Origin: Eutreptiella sp. 'Long Island Sound 2002'
Lineage: Eukaryota > Euglenozoa > Euglenophyceae > Eutreptiales > Eutreptiaceae
DNA: 64,000 nucleotides
Reading direction: 5' to 3'
NCBI GenBank assembly: GCA_964036045.1
Contig: OZ038378.1
Location: 44,480,639 to 44,544,638, forward strand
Part shown: positions 35,796-46,433 of the stretch, piece by piece
Numbering within the stretch: position 1 is the first letter of the stretch
Layout: each line of letters opens with the position of its first letter
The notes under the pieces: model-generated
What the model saw: the letters and a program-made list of their open reading frames with translations, nothing else
Database searches by the model: none
Told to the model about the DNA's origin: nothing
Translations under genes and position numbers: made by a program

Positions 35796-36390
35796 CTGCT
35801 CCGCAGCCAGGTACTCCAGCTGTTCCCCACACTGGGGTCGGGTACACTGTGGGTCGCACTGGAGTCCTTGCGGGATAGGTGTGTCTCTTGCCTGCCCCGA
35901 TGGACGGTGTGCCCTACCCGCAGCCCCTCGCTGGGCCCGAACCGCAGTAGGTGCCTTGGGGAGTGCTCTTGGTCAGGCCCATTGGTCACCCCCCCAGGCC
36001 GGTGCCACCGCGGGCCGCTGTCCCTGGGGTATCCCACCTTATTGCGTGTGCTCAGGTGGGGCCGATACGGTCACCGGGGGGGCCCCGAAACACCTGAAGT
36101 TGGGTCCCTCGCCTGCGTCTCCCGTGGGCCTCTTTCTTCCCGCCCCTCTTTTTGCTTCGTGGTTTGCGGTGGTGGGTTTCCCGTCTCTCCCGAGTGGGGT
36201 GGTGGTGGGGGGGGGCGCTTTTCGCTTTTCCTGGCCGTGTTGCTGGTGTGCGTGTTCCCACCTCCCCTGATTGTGGTTCGCCGTCGGTGTGTGTGTTTGT
36301 GGCGCGGTGCGTGCGCGCGTGGTGTTTGTGTTGGTGTGTGTGTCATGCGTTCGTGGTGTCGTGGGTGTGGGTGTGCCTTCCGTGTGTGTT

Positions 36391-36411
36391 GGTGTGTGTG
36401 TGTGTGTGTGT
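36391..36411 (+). repeat. (TG)n microsatellite
   Basis: About ten uninterrupted GT dinucleotides within GT-rich DNA. Nothing else is notable. Confidence 0.85.
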
Positions 36412-36517
36412 GGGTGTGTGGCTGGGGCCGGCGGGGGCTTGCTGCTGGTGTGGGTGTGGGTGTGGTTGGTGTGTGCTGTGGTTGGTCCCTCGCTGGCTGG
36501 GGTCCGCTGGTGGCAGT

Positions 36518-38930
36518 GGTGTGTGGTGTGTGGTGTGTGGTTTGTGGTGTGTGATGTACGGTGGTGGTGTATTGGTGGGGTTGTGGCTGGTGTGTGGTGT
36601 GGTTGGTCCCTCGCCACTCCTGGCGGAGGTTCCTGTGTGGCACTCCCCGCCACTCCTGGCTGGAATTCGCTGCCAGTTGTGCTGGGCCTCCCTCGCCACT
36701 CCTGGCTGTGTTTCGCTGTCTGCGGTGGTGTGTGGTTTGTGGTGTGTGGTGTGTGGTGTGTGGTGTGCGGCGGTGGTGTGTTGGTGGGGTTGTGGCTGGT
36801 GTGTCGTGTGGTTGGTCCCTCGCTACTCCTGGCGGAGGTTCCTGTGTGCTACTCCCCGCCACTCCTGGCTGGGTTTCGCTGCCGGTGGTGGTGGGCGATC
36901 CTCGCCACTCCTGGCCGAGGGTCCCGGGTGCGGTTCCCCGCCAATCCTGGCTGGGGTCCGCTGGCGGCGGTGGTGTGTGGTGTGTGGTGTGTGGTGTGTG
37001 GTGTGCGGCGGTGGTGTGTTGGTGGGGTTGTGGCTCATGTGTGGTGTGGTTGGTCCCTCGCCAATCCTAGCGGAGGTCCCTGTGTGCTACTCCCCGCCAC
37101 TCCTGGCTGGGCTTTGCTGCCGGTGGTGGTAGGCGTTCCTCGGCACTCCTGTCTGCGGGTCCCGGGTGCGGTCTCCCGCCACTCCTGGCTTGGTTTCGCT
37201 GTCGGTGGTGGTGGGTGCTCCTCGCCACTCCTGGCTGAGGGCCCCAGGTGCGGTTCCCCGCCCCTCCTGGCTGGGGTCCGCTGGCGGCGGTGGTGTGTGG
37301 TATTTGGTGTGTGGTGCGTGGCGTGTGGTGTGCGGCGGTGGTGTGTTGGTGGGGTTGTGACTGGTGTGTGGTGTGGTTGGTCCCTCGCCACTCCTGGCGG
37401 AGGTTCCTGTGTGCTACTCCCTGCTACTCCTTGCCGGGTTTCGCTGCCGGTGGTGGTGGGCGTTCCTCGCCACTCCTGGCGGAGGGTCCTGGGCGCGGTT
37501 CCCCGCCACTCCTGGCTGGGTTTCGCTGTCGGCAGTGGTGTGTGGTGTGTGGTGTGTGCTGTGTGGTGTGTTGTGTTCGGCGGTGGTGTGTTGGTGGGGT
37601 GGTGGCTGGTGTGTAGTGTTGTTGGTCCCTCACCACTCCTGGCGGAGGTTCCTGTGTGCTACTCCCCGCCACTCCTGGCTGGGTTTCGCTGCCGGTGGTC
37701 GTGGGCGTTCCTCGCCACTCCTGGCTGAGGGTCTTGGGTGCGGTTCCCCGCCACTCCTGGCTGGGGTCTGCTGGCGGCGGTGGTGTGTGGTGTGTGGTGT
37801 GTGGTGTGTGGTGAGCGGCCGTGGTGTGTTGGGGGGTTGTGGCTGGTGTGTGGTGTGGTTGGTCCCTCGCCAATCCTGGCGGAGGTCGCTGTGTGCTACT
37901 CCCCGCCACTCCTGGCTTGGTTTCGCTGCCGGTGGTGGTAGGCGTTCCTCCCCACTCCTGGCTGAGGGTCCCGGGTGCGGTTCCCCGCCATTCCTGGCTG
38001 GGTTTCGCTGTCGGAGGGGGTGGGTGCTCCTCGCCACTCCTGGCTGAGGGCCCTGGGTGCGGTTCCCCGTCACTCCTGGCTGGGGACCGCTGGCGGCGGT
38101 GGTGTGTGGTGTGTGGTGTGTGGTGTGTGGTGTGTGGTGTGCGGCGGTGGTGTGTTGGTGGGGTTGTGGCTGGTCTGTGGTGTGGTTGGTCCCTCGCCAC
38201 TCCTGGCGGAGGTTCCTGTGTGCTACTCCCCGCCACTCCTTGCTTGGTTTCGCTGCCGGTGGTGGGGGGCGTTCCTCGCCACTCCTGGGGGAGGGTCCCG
38301 GGCGCGGTTCCCCGCCACTCCTGGCTGGGTTTCGCTGTCAGCGGTGGTGTGTGGTCTGTGGTGTGTGGTGTGTGGTGTGTGGTGTGCGGCGGTGGTGTGT
38401 TGGTGGGGTTGTGGCTGGTGTGTAGTGTGGTTGGTCCCTCAACACTCCTGGCGGAGGTTCCGGTGTGCTACTCCCCGCCACTCCTGGCTGGGTTTCGCTG
38501 CCGGTGGTGGTGGGCGTTCCTCGCCACTCCTGGCTGAGGGTCCCGGGCGTGGGTTCACCGCCACTCCTGGCTGCATTTTGCTGTTGGCGGTGGTGGGTGC
38601 TCCTCGCCACTTCTGGCTGAGGGTCCCGGCCGCGGTTCCCCGCCCCTCCTGGCTGGGGTCCGCTGGCGGCGGTGGTGTGTGGTGTGTGGTGTGTGGTGTG
38701 TGGTGTGTGGTGTGCGGCGGTGGTGTGTTGGTGGGGTTGCGGCTGGTGTGTGGTGTGGTTGGTCCCTTGCCACTATTGGAGGAGGTTCCTGTGTGCTACT
38801 CCCCGCCACTCCTGGCTGGGTTTCGCTGCCGGTGGTGCTGGCTGTTCCTCGCCACTCCTGGCTGAGGGTCCCGGGTGCAGTTCCCCTCCACTCCTGGCTG
38901 GGGCCCGCCGGTTGTGGTGGTGTGTTTCGC
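36518..38930. repeat. Higher-order satellite built on CGCCACTCCTGGC and a GT heptamer
   Basis: Each higher-order unit has three parts: a run of TGTGTGG heptamers (starting near 36518, 36727, 36971, 37291, 37536, 37783, 38100, 38344 and 38674), a GGTGTGTTGGTGGGGTTGTG block, and several ~40-bp subunits centred on CGCCACTCCTGGC. Unit lengths are mostly about 244-247 bp, with three near 320-330 that carry an extra ~75-80 bp pair of subunits. By hand count the 10-mer CCACTCCTGG or a one-base variant occurs about 40 times. Both strands stay open for long distances (485 codons on +), but this is a consequence of the periodic sequence. The array lies upstream of LINE-2 ORF1. Confidence 0.8.
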
Positions 38931-39500
38931 GGGTGGGGGTGTCCTTTGTTGTGTGTGTTTGTGGTGTGTGTGGGTGTGCGCGGTGGCCGTGCTGTGTTGT
39001 GTGTTGCGTGTTTGTGGTGTCTGCGTTGTTGGTGGTGTGGTGTGGTGGTGCGGTGGGTGTGTCTTCCGCGTGTGCTGGTGTGTGCGGTTGCGTGTGTGTG
39101 GTGTGCCGGTGGTCTGCGGTTTGGTGTCCCCGCCCCTTGCCTCTCCTGGCCGTGGGCCGTGGGCGTGGTTCCCCGCCACTCCTGGCTGGGGTCCACTGGT
39201 TCTGGTGGTGGGGGCCCTAGGTGCCCTTCTCCTTGGTCTTGGTGTGTGTGTGTGCGCTGTGTGGCCCTTCGTGTTGGTGTTGGCGGTGTCAGGGGGGGTC
39301 GTGCGCGGTGTGGCTGCCGTGCGTGTGCGTGTGTGTGCTTGCGGTGTATGGTTGGTGGGGTGTGTCATACCTTGGTTGGTTCTCGTCGTCAGTCGGCATG
39401 GTCCTGTTCAAAAAGCAGAAAAAGAGGTCCTGTAGACGTGTAGCAGAAATGCGTGGTATGCGTGACGCGTATCACGTACCTCTCTATTTGTCCCACCGTG
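38931..39500. other. GT-rich transition, no gene seen
   Basis: It continues the GT skew with two further CGCCACTCCTGGC-type motifs (near 39143 as a variant, and 39175). Composition eases after 39390. No frame is supportable. Confidence 0.4.
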
Positions 39501-39714
39501 TTTTCTTCCCCTGTAGAGAGAGAGCGTGTGCAGGTCTTTGGGGAGTTGGTTGGTTGTTTTTGCGTGTTGTGCCTTGTGTCTCCCCCCCCTTTTTTTTCGT
39601 AGCGTCCTCGATAACATACCTTTTTGCGTTGCACTTCCTATAGAGAGGGCGTGGAAGGCGCCTTTGTGTTTTTTCTTCTTAACATACTTGTCATACCTTG
39701 TGTAGCTTCTTGTT
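39501..39714. repeat. Degenerate ~209-bp monomer, left of the AlkB-LINE insertion
   Basis: TTCTTAACATACTTGTCATACC at 39675 and CCTATAGAGAG motifs near 39516 and 39642 match the monomers at 49145-49624 (TTCTTAACATACTTGTTCGC; CCCTATAGAGAAAG). Removing the AlkB-LINE and one target duplication joins this piece to 49161 and restores the monomer order: ACATACTTG, then CATACC, then CATCCCCTATAG. Confidence 0.6.
39699..39714. repeat. Target-site duplication, left copy
   Basis: TGTGTAGCTTCTTGTT, identical to 49145-49160. It lies directly beside the poly(T) that is the minus-strand poly(A) tail of the AlkB-LINE. Confidence 0.92.
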
Positions 39715-39839
39715 ATTTTTTTTTGTTCTTATCCGCATCAACTTGTTCTGGGGCTGACGTCCCCCAAAGAAAGTATTTACATCAACATATAAAGATATGT
39801 ACAGGGCTGCTCTGATGGTTAGGTTAGATGAACGCTGAT
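39715..39839 (-). other. AlkB-LINE 3' UTR and poly(A) tail
   Basis: About 125 bp follow the RNase H ORF stop, ending in nine A on the minus strand. The same 3' UTR is present at 11041-11160. GGGGCTGACGTCCCCCA near 39751 can form a short stem (GGGG/CCCC arms) conserved in both copies. It may be part of the 3' structure recognised by the RT, though this is inference. Confidence 0.7.
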
Positions 39840-42353
39840 TTACCCTGTGGGGAAGGGGGGGGGTTCCGGAAGGGGCGGAGGGCTGAAGGGGTCGAGAGGA
39901 GGAGACAGAAAATCGCTGGATGGGCGGAAAAAATTCCGGATGTCCCGGGAGGCGTTGGAGTGGGGGGGGGCAGGAGCAGACGGGCCTGGGCACCTAGTAA
40001 GGGTGGGCCTTGAGGGGAGAGGTAGGCGTGTTTGACGGTAGCGTGCCCTGGAGCTTGGAGGTGGGAGGGGGAGAGCGGTCTTGGCGCGCTTTGGGGGCGC
40101 CCAAACGATTGTAGCCTGGTGGGTTTGTGGTGATCGATGGGGTTTTTGTGGTGGCCGTGGGCGTGAGTGCTGAGGAGGGCGGGGAATGGCCGAGGGGGGG
40201 GGGGGGCGTGGTGCGGATGCGCGGCTGGACGGGCGTTTGGAATTTTTCGGCGCGCGGCGCGTGGTTGGTTGTGCTTTGGCTGACGCTGGCTTGGACGGTT
40301 TTTTTAAGGCGTGTTTAGGGAGAGGTGGGGGGTGCTGGTATACGGGGCGGGTCCGAGGGGGCATGTGGACTGAGGTACTGAACGCACTGTGCGAAACCGA
40401 GAAGGGGTTGAGAGGGTCGGAAGGGTGCGCCCAAAGTATTGGGTCCCAACGGAGAGGATTCGAACACAGCCAATCATGTGCTTGGTGGACAGCCTTGTCT
40501 AGGTGCTTTACGCGTTCCTCCAGGGCTAGGCCAAGCATGGCTCTGTGCTCTGCGCGAGTGGAGCCCGGGATCGGCTTGGAGAGGCAGGACCATAGGGACT
40601 TTGGTACCAGAGTTCTCATGAAGTTCCTGCGGTCAGCCTTTGAGGGTCCAGAGAGCCACCAGTGCAGGACAATGGGGCTGAAAAGGGTTCCCCAGGAGGA
40701 GACGTATGCCTGGACGTGCTGGTTCAACGCTTTGCAGAAGGCCAGGCATGATAAAGGGTCGAAAGGATGGTGCTGTCCGCACCTGGAACAGTGGTAGTCG
40801 TGGAGCATATTGCTCCACTGGTACCCGTGCACATTGTAGCACCCGGACGCCAGTTTGAAAAACAGGGACGAAAACCAGGAAGTTTTGTTGTACAGGCTGA
40901 AGCTGGGGCCGACCGCTATGTTGCTATGGGAATGCCGCGGCAATAGGTGGCGGAATTGCTGTACCTTAAACTTGTGGAGGACAGGCAGGTGGTGTACCGC
41001 CACTGAGCCCAGTGGGGGGGGGGGGAGGAGGTCCGGGGTAAAAATCAGGCTGTGAGCTGCCCATTTAGAAAAATGGTCGCAGATTTCGTTGCCAATAAAA
41101 TTGGCGTGACCTTTAATCCACATGATGTGGAGGGGGTTGGTGATGAGAAGTAGGGCACTGTGTACGGCGACGGTCCATGTGTCGTCTTGGAACGGGCTGG
41201 GCCTGCGGACTTGGCATTTCTGGAGGGTGGACACCACCTGTTCGTTGTCAATCAACAAATATACTTCGCATTGGGAGAGTTCCCTGTGGATCCAGGGAAT
41301 CGCTGCTACCGCCCCCCAGAACTCCGAACCCAGAGAAGAGGGATGCGGTGAGGATAGGCACAGGACTCTGGTTGTACCGTCGGGTAGAAAGGCCGTGATG
41401 GCGCCCGCATGGCCGGACTCACCGGAGGAGCCATCGGAATATAGCCACACCCGCTGTAGGCCGGGGGTCGGCGGCCTGGTTAGTGCCTCCGCGGCATCGT
41501 GGCATCCCCGGTCGTCGAGAGACCTCTTCTCTAGGTAGTGTTGTGCCTGCAGAGCAAAGAGATGGCCGTGTAGGCTGATTCCCAGTGCGTGTGCGTTGTG
41601 CGGTGGCGCTGGGGGTTCGGGGATGGTCTCCTGAGGGGGCAAAAATTGAGGGACTAGCTGGAAGTGAGAGGGGCGGGAGTAATCCATGACGGCGTGGCAT
41701 GGCATGTGCATGGTGTAGGAAGTGTGGGTATCCACCGAGTAGACCCCGTCGTGGAACGAGACGTTGGCCCATTTGGAGGTGGCCTCGGTCACCCTTCCTG
41801 TGGCCTGTCCTGACTTGAACCTAACGGTTAGCTGGGTACCAGGCGTTAGATTCCGAATAGCAGTGGGTCTCCACGGGCCTATGCTGTGGAAAGATATGCC
41901 AAGGGCATGGATGGAGTCCATAAAAGAGTATTGCACCGGGTCCGAGGCCCTCTGGTTCGAGCTAAGTAAGGACTGGACGTACAGGGGGCCAACTGACTTT
42001 GGGGCAAGGCCGCAAAGGGCTCGTAGTCCATAGATCACTGTGGCAACTCGGACGCTGTGCGGTAGGAACTTCATTCCCAACCCTCCCTTTGGGCGAGCCG
42101 CGAAGCGGTCCTTGGGGGAGACTAGACGTGTGATGCTGCGAGACGCAACTCCCGCCCAGATAAGTGCCTGAAGCTTTTCGAGCTGGTTGGGGGAAAGAGA
42201 GTGGGTGATTAAGCGGTAGGCGAGTGCTGGGACCAGCTGAGAGTTCGTCAGTCGGACCTTCTCACTAAGTGTAAGAGGCAAGGGAGAGAGCCGGGCAAAA
42301 TAACTCTGGATCTCCGCCTTGAGCATGTGAAACAGGGCTTTGCCTGGTGGCAA
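39840..42353 (-). pseudogene. AlkB-LINE RT thumb, RNase H and C-terminal tail (copy 1)
   Basis: An 837-codon frame continues the RT. RNase H motifs: WLYSDGSSGES (Asp), GSEFWGAVAAI (Glu), VYLLIDNEQVV (Asp), WIKGHANFIGNEICDHFSKW (His and last Asp). All catalytic residues are present. Downstream DYHCSRCGQHHPF...CLAFC is a likely zinc-binding cluster, followed by a long Pro/Ala/Lys-rich tail. The frame is entered after a one-base loss near 42340: copy 2 has HQAKGLFHMLKAE where this copy has HQAKPCFTCS in the upstream frame. Confidence 0.88.
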
Positions 42354-44456
42354 GTAAAGAGATAAACCCCCAGGTATTTATAGCATGTGTGCGGGCGACC
42401 CGCTTTTTTGTTGTACGTGTGGAACTCCGAGCCCCTGGGTGTCAGAAACTCTTTTTGGGGGGCTGTGCCATTGGCGTGGACTTCGGTCTTAGACACATTC
42501 ATGTCCAGTCCCCAGTCCCTGGCTGGCCCATCGAAGTAGTTGAGGCTGTTTTGGACGTAGTTGACGTCCTCACTTCTGATCAGGATGTCGTCGATGTAGG
42601 CGTGGTGGCTAGTACGGGCATTTGCCCGGGGGGGGGGGCACAGTGGCAAAAAAATGGTGGAAGAGGGAGTTGAGATAGAGAATGAAGAGTAAGGGGGAGA
42701 GGGGACATCCTTGTCGGAGGCCCCTGGTTTGGAGGTATGCGTGGGGAGTGTGGCCATTGATGATGGGGCTGTCTTGAGGGAAGGAGTATAGTTGCTTTAT
42801 GAGGGAAATTGTGGAAGCAGAAAAATTTGCCCGTTCGAGGACGGTCCAGAGTGTGCCATGAGGCACTGAATTAAAGGCTTTATTGAAATCGATGAACAGC
42901 GAGTAGCTCTTCTTCGATTTTGCATAAAGGGCTTTGAGGTGATACAGATGATCTGCGCATTGGTGGCCGGGAAGGCCACCGTGCTGGATTTCTGAAAGGA
43001 TGTCGTGTGCAAAAGCCTGAGCGCGCAGGTGTTTGCAGGCAAAAGTGGCCAAGAGTGTGTAAATACAGTTTAAGAGGGCAATAGGACGGTAGTTTGAAGG
43101 GGAGAAAGGGTCCCCCTTTTTATAAAGCAAACATATTTTTGCGCATAGCCAGTGCGGCGGCAGCAGCGAGTGGAGGAAGCGGTTCAAAATGGAGTGGAAA
43201 AAGCGTTGAATGGGTTCCGGACAGAGGGCCAGGACGTAGTTGTTTGTTTTGTCCGGCCCCCTGGCTTTTGATGGCTTACTGTTCTTTAAGTGGGTTTGGA
43301 ACTCCTGCCAGGTCACAGGAGGTATGTGGTCGTTCTTGGCAGAAACGGGGCACGTGGGGGAGTGGGACAGGACCTCGTCGACGAAGTCCTGGGGGGGGGC
43401 GTAATCTGGATGTCCTCCAAGATGGAGCAGGGTGTCCCCAAAAACTTTAGCTACATCCGCCGGGTCACTCAGGAGCTCTTTGGTGGCTGGATCTCTGACT
43501 ACGAGAGGCTCTAGGTCTTTAGGGCAGAGGGTGCGAGCAACTGTGGTTTTCATCTGGACCCCTCGGACCAGACTACTGTGAAGCTTTCTCTTCGCTTTGG
43601 TTTCGTCCAAGGACCGTAGGGTGTTTACCACAGACTGAACTTCCGCAATGTGCTCGGGAAATGCTGGGAAAGATGGAGGCGGGGGTGAGCGTAATAATTT
43701 CCTGAGCTTGCCGTAGCCCTCTTGGTCCTTGCGCTGCGGCTTCGGACGCGTGATTTTGTGGTACGCAGACCCAACCTGCATAAGGAGAGAATCAGTGGCG
43801 GCGATGACCTGTTCCAATGGGGCCCTGGCAGGGGCGTCCTGGAGGTCCCGGCACCAGTCGGAGATAAGCAGTACGCTGTTGGAGAATTGTTGCTTTTCGT
43901 CACTAGAAAGCTTCCGAAAAATGCAAGGGGGGAGTGGGGGCTGAGACAGAAGGATCGGGGATGGGCACTGGAAGACCGCAACCACTGGGTGGTGGTCAGA
44001 GATGGTGTAGTCCGTGAGGACCGACGCATCCAGAAGGGGAAAGTGCGACACTAGGCGAGGGGACGCAAAGATGTAATCCAGCCTTGCTTCGCTGTCCCAG
44101 CGGTCGTTTGCGTAGCGGGTGTACTGCCTGAGGGAGGGGTGCTCTGACCTGAAAGTGTCCACCAACCTGGCTGTGAGGTACTCCACTTCCCCAGTGAGCC
44201 AGTGCCACTCATGTAGATCGACCAAGCTGTGCTCGTCAAGTTCGGGATCCAGAACGCAGTTAAAATCACCCCCCCGGGTGTGATTGGGATGATCCTTGAA
44301 ATGAGAAGCAAGAACTCGCTGTATGGTGTCGCGGTACGGAGCTGGGGCCCCCGTGCGCACCGACGGGGAGTAAACTGAGAAGACGTGTAAGGGAGTTGCC
44401 TCCGGTAGGGATATTTTGGCACCACAGATAAGGCCGTCGCTGTCTCTGGGCGGGAC
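42248..44456 (-). pseudogene. AlkB-LINE endonuclease end and RT palm (copy 1)
   Basis: Endonuclease end: TRGGDFNCVLDPELD, then EARLDYIFASP and SDHHPVVAVF. RT: KARGPDKTNNYVLA and NYRPIALLNC (fingers), SLFIDFNKAFNSVP (motif A), RGLRQGCPLSPLLFILYLNS (motif B), then after a shift at the G-run 42628-42639 HAYIDDILIRSED (motif C, IDD). The frame is the same as the upstream piece to 45242 apart from a TGA at 44457-44459, where copy 2 has TGT. Motif order and the LFIDF/YIDD forms are standard for APE LINEs with RNase H. Confidence 0.9.
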
Positions 44457-45325
44457 TCAGCTGGTATATCTTGCGATGCGCGGGCCTGCAATGACCGACA
44501 CCCCGTGTCTGTGGCCGCAGACATTTGAGAAGACCTTAGCGCGGTCATTGCCGAAGGCGTACCGCTGTGGGAGGAGAGGGGGAGAGTTGAGCTCCTGAAG
44601 GAGTATAATGTCATATCCCTCGTTTAGGAAGTGCAAGATTGCCGCGGGTGTGTTCTGGCTCTTTGCCGTGTTGAAGGACACGACACGGATGGCCGGGACG
44701 GAGGGAAGAGAAGGGGGGGGGCGGCGCAAGCGTTTAGGTTTGAAGGGCTTGTGCACTTGGGGGGGAGGGGGGAAGGAGGGTGTCCGAATGGAGGAATAGC
44801 GGGCACCCAGTGGGGAGTCCGGTGTCAGAAGCGTTGGTATGTGGGCAGGGTCCTCATTCTGTATTGAGGGGTCGGGTTCGCACTGTTCTAGTGCAAAAAT
44901 CCGAGAGTGAAGTGCTTGTGCGTATGCTTTGGGCGAGTGGCGTAAGGCCGTGTCACAGGCAGTGCGAAGAAAGGGGTGTATTGCCAGGTCTGTGGAGACA
45001 CTTGTGTCTGGGACCAGTATTCTCGGATTGATGTGTGCTTGCTCCACAGGGAGAATCTCCGCGATGCGAGAGACGGTGGCGGTGAGGGAGGCACCGTGCA
45101 CGCCCACGCGGGAGAGGACCTCTTGACACCGTCTCATGTTACTACTACTGCGGTGGCACTGACGGGTGGGAGGGGGGCAGAAAGAATATGGGCACGGGTA
45201 GCATTCGGTAGACTCATCAGAGTTTCCCACAAGGGGGACCACAGGATTTTGTGGTCTGGTACACAGTGAGCACAGATCTGCCCGGTCAGGGCATACCTGG
45301 CGGTCACAGGGGCTAAGGAATTCAT
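44457..45325 (-). pseudogene. AlkB-LINE ORF4 N-terminus: Cys-rich segment and endonuclease start (copy 1)
   Basis: The frame opens after a TAA near 45325 that is conserved in both copies. The first ATG in frame is at 45137 (MRRCQEVLSRVG). Upstream, Cys residues cluster (CDRQVCPD, then CTECYPC-type and RQCHR), a possible zinc-binding motif if translation starts earlier or by a frameshift from the overlapping small ORF. The endonuclease begins with IRVVSFNTAKSQNTP and YDIILLQELNSP (catalytic Glu). It ends at a TGA (RYTS stop) that is a single-base change from copy 2, which reads RYTSCVTPRDSDG. Confidence 0.78.
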
Positions 45326-45478
45326 GTTATGTACAAGGGGAGTGGTAGAGCGATGGCCTTGCCATGCCTGAGAACATGCAATAATGGTGATGGGGGGTAT
45401 CTGGGGTCTTAAAGCGAAGACGACGTCTCGTGTGCACAGAAGGGTGACGCCGAGTGTAGGTTCCTTAATTCGTTTCAT
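45134..45478 (-). CDS. Small overlapping ORF of AlkB-LINE (copy 1), 114 aa
   Basis: It starts with ATG inside the last codons of the AlkB frame (ATGAAACGAATTAA) and is open in both copies with the same length. The product starts MKRIKEPTLGVTLLCTRDVV and has YALTGQICAHCVPD, with a Cys-x2-Cys. The downstream half overlaps the Cys-rich start of the endonuclease-RT frame. Conservation of the open frame in two diverged copies is mild support for coding. It could be a short accessory protein or a bridge that delivers ribosomes to the RT frame by frameshifting. No family is recognised. Confidence 0.4.
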   Translation of the reverse strand: MKRIKEPTLGVTLLCTRDVVFALRPQIPPITIIACSQAWQGHRSTTPLVHNMNSLAPVTARYALTGQICAHCVPDHKILWSPLWETLMSLPNATRAHILSAPLPPVSATAVVVT

Positions 45479-45566
45479 GTTGCTCTGGGTCCGGGGGCTC
45501 TGAGGATGTCGTATGGAGGCCCGTTCCTACACCAGTGTGACGGAAGACAAGGGATACCCTGGAGTC

Positions 45567-46433
45567 TCAGGGAATGCGCCGCTTCTCCACTGTGTCATAG
45601 TTGCGAGCTGGGATTTGGTGTTTCCATTTGTCGCGGGCTTCCCCAAAAATTAGGAGGAGGCTGCGGCGCTGTAGGAAGACTTTTTGCCTTTTTCTAAAGA
45701 GGGTGCATCCGGGGAGGGGACGCGGTTCGAAAACCATTTCCGCACCTGACCCAAAGGAGCCATCCAGGACATAATGGCCTAGCTGAGGGACGTCTACGTG
45801 GCTCCTCAGGCCACTGCCAGGTTCGTATCGAGCCACTGACCACATATTTGGGCATAAGACAGAGGAGGGCAGCACCTGGGCGCAGGCAGAGAATGCCCGT
45901 AGCCCAATCGCTTGAATAAACTCAGGAGGGGTCGGTTCAAAAGGTTCAACTTCTTTTGATTCTGGAATGTACCTGAATCCGAAATGAAGCATTGTGCGGT
46001 GCCCCTCGGACAGCCACTGGTGATTTTCATCTGCACTGTAGGACATCACCAGGGCTTCCTCTTCTTCTGAGAAAAACTCATTGGATATGGAGGCCCCTGT
46101 TATTTCCGGGATGGGGTCGAAAACTTTCCCCGTTTGGAGGTGGAGTTGTGCGATCTTTTCTGTGAAGGAGAGAGGCTTGCTTGTGGACAAGTAATGGTCC
46201 CTCGCGAGACTTAGTTGTTCCGCGCTGCCGTAGGCAGTCGCCGCCTCGATGACTCGTGATAGGAAATCCTGGGCTTCCGAAACTAGGGGGTTGGCGGGAG
46301 CCAAATAGTTGTCACGCGCGGCCGTGTCGGGGCACTCGGGGTGAAAGACGAGCTGGGACACAGTGAAGCCTTCTGCAAGGAGCGCGGATTCGTAATGCGC
46401 GTATTTCACTCGGTAGACTCGCACCTTAGCCAT
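45567..46433 (-). pseudogene. AlkB-family 2OG/Fe(II) dioxygenase of the LINE (copy 1, truncated)
   Basis: ATG at 46433 (MAKVRVYRVKY). The C-terminal half has the AlkB layout: ISNEFFSEEEEALVM, MLHFGFRYIPES, RYEPGSGLRSHVDVPQLG (HxD iron ligands), then DKWKHQIP (distal His). A TGA at 45567-45569 (CGA in copy 2) stops the protein just before RVSLVFR, whose arginines would hold 2-oxoglutarate, so this copy is inactive. AlkB enzymes oxidatively remove alkyl groups from nucleic acid; ALKBH8-type members act on tRNA. The N-terminal ~120 residues match nothing I know. It follows ORF1 after a short overlap in another frame. Confidence 0.88.

Larger units (their letters stand above)
35221..36517. other. 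GT/C-rich stretch between two arrays, no supportable gene
   Basis: Open frames on both strands follow base composition (Cys/Val/Gly/Trp on +, Thr/His/Pro on minus). 35800-36070 is less biased than its surroundings and contains a perfect hairpin at 35765-35795. A (TG)n run lies at 36391-36411. Confidence 0.4.

Noticed and set aside
36518-38718. TGTGTGG heptamers as interstitial telomere repeats
   Set aside because: They do not match the plant TTTAGGG or algal TTTTAGGG types and occur only as part of the satellite unit.
36518-38930. Regularly spaced short repeats resembling a CRISPR array
   Set aside because: The intervening DNA is itself repeated, unit lengths vary, the context is eukaryotic retrotransposon, and no cas-like gene is present.
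36152-39443. Long + strand open frames (up to 485 codons) rich in Cys, Val, Trp and Gly
   Set aside because: They are translations of TGTGTGG heptamers and CGCCACTCCTGG subunits; several frames on both strands are open at once, as expected for a stop-free satellite.
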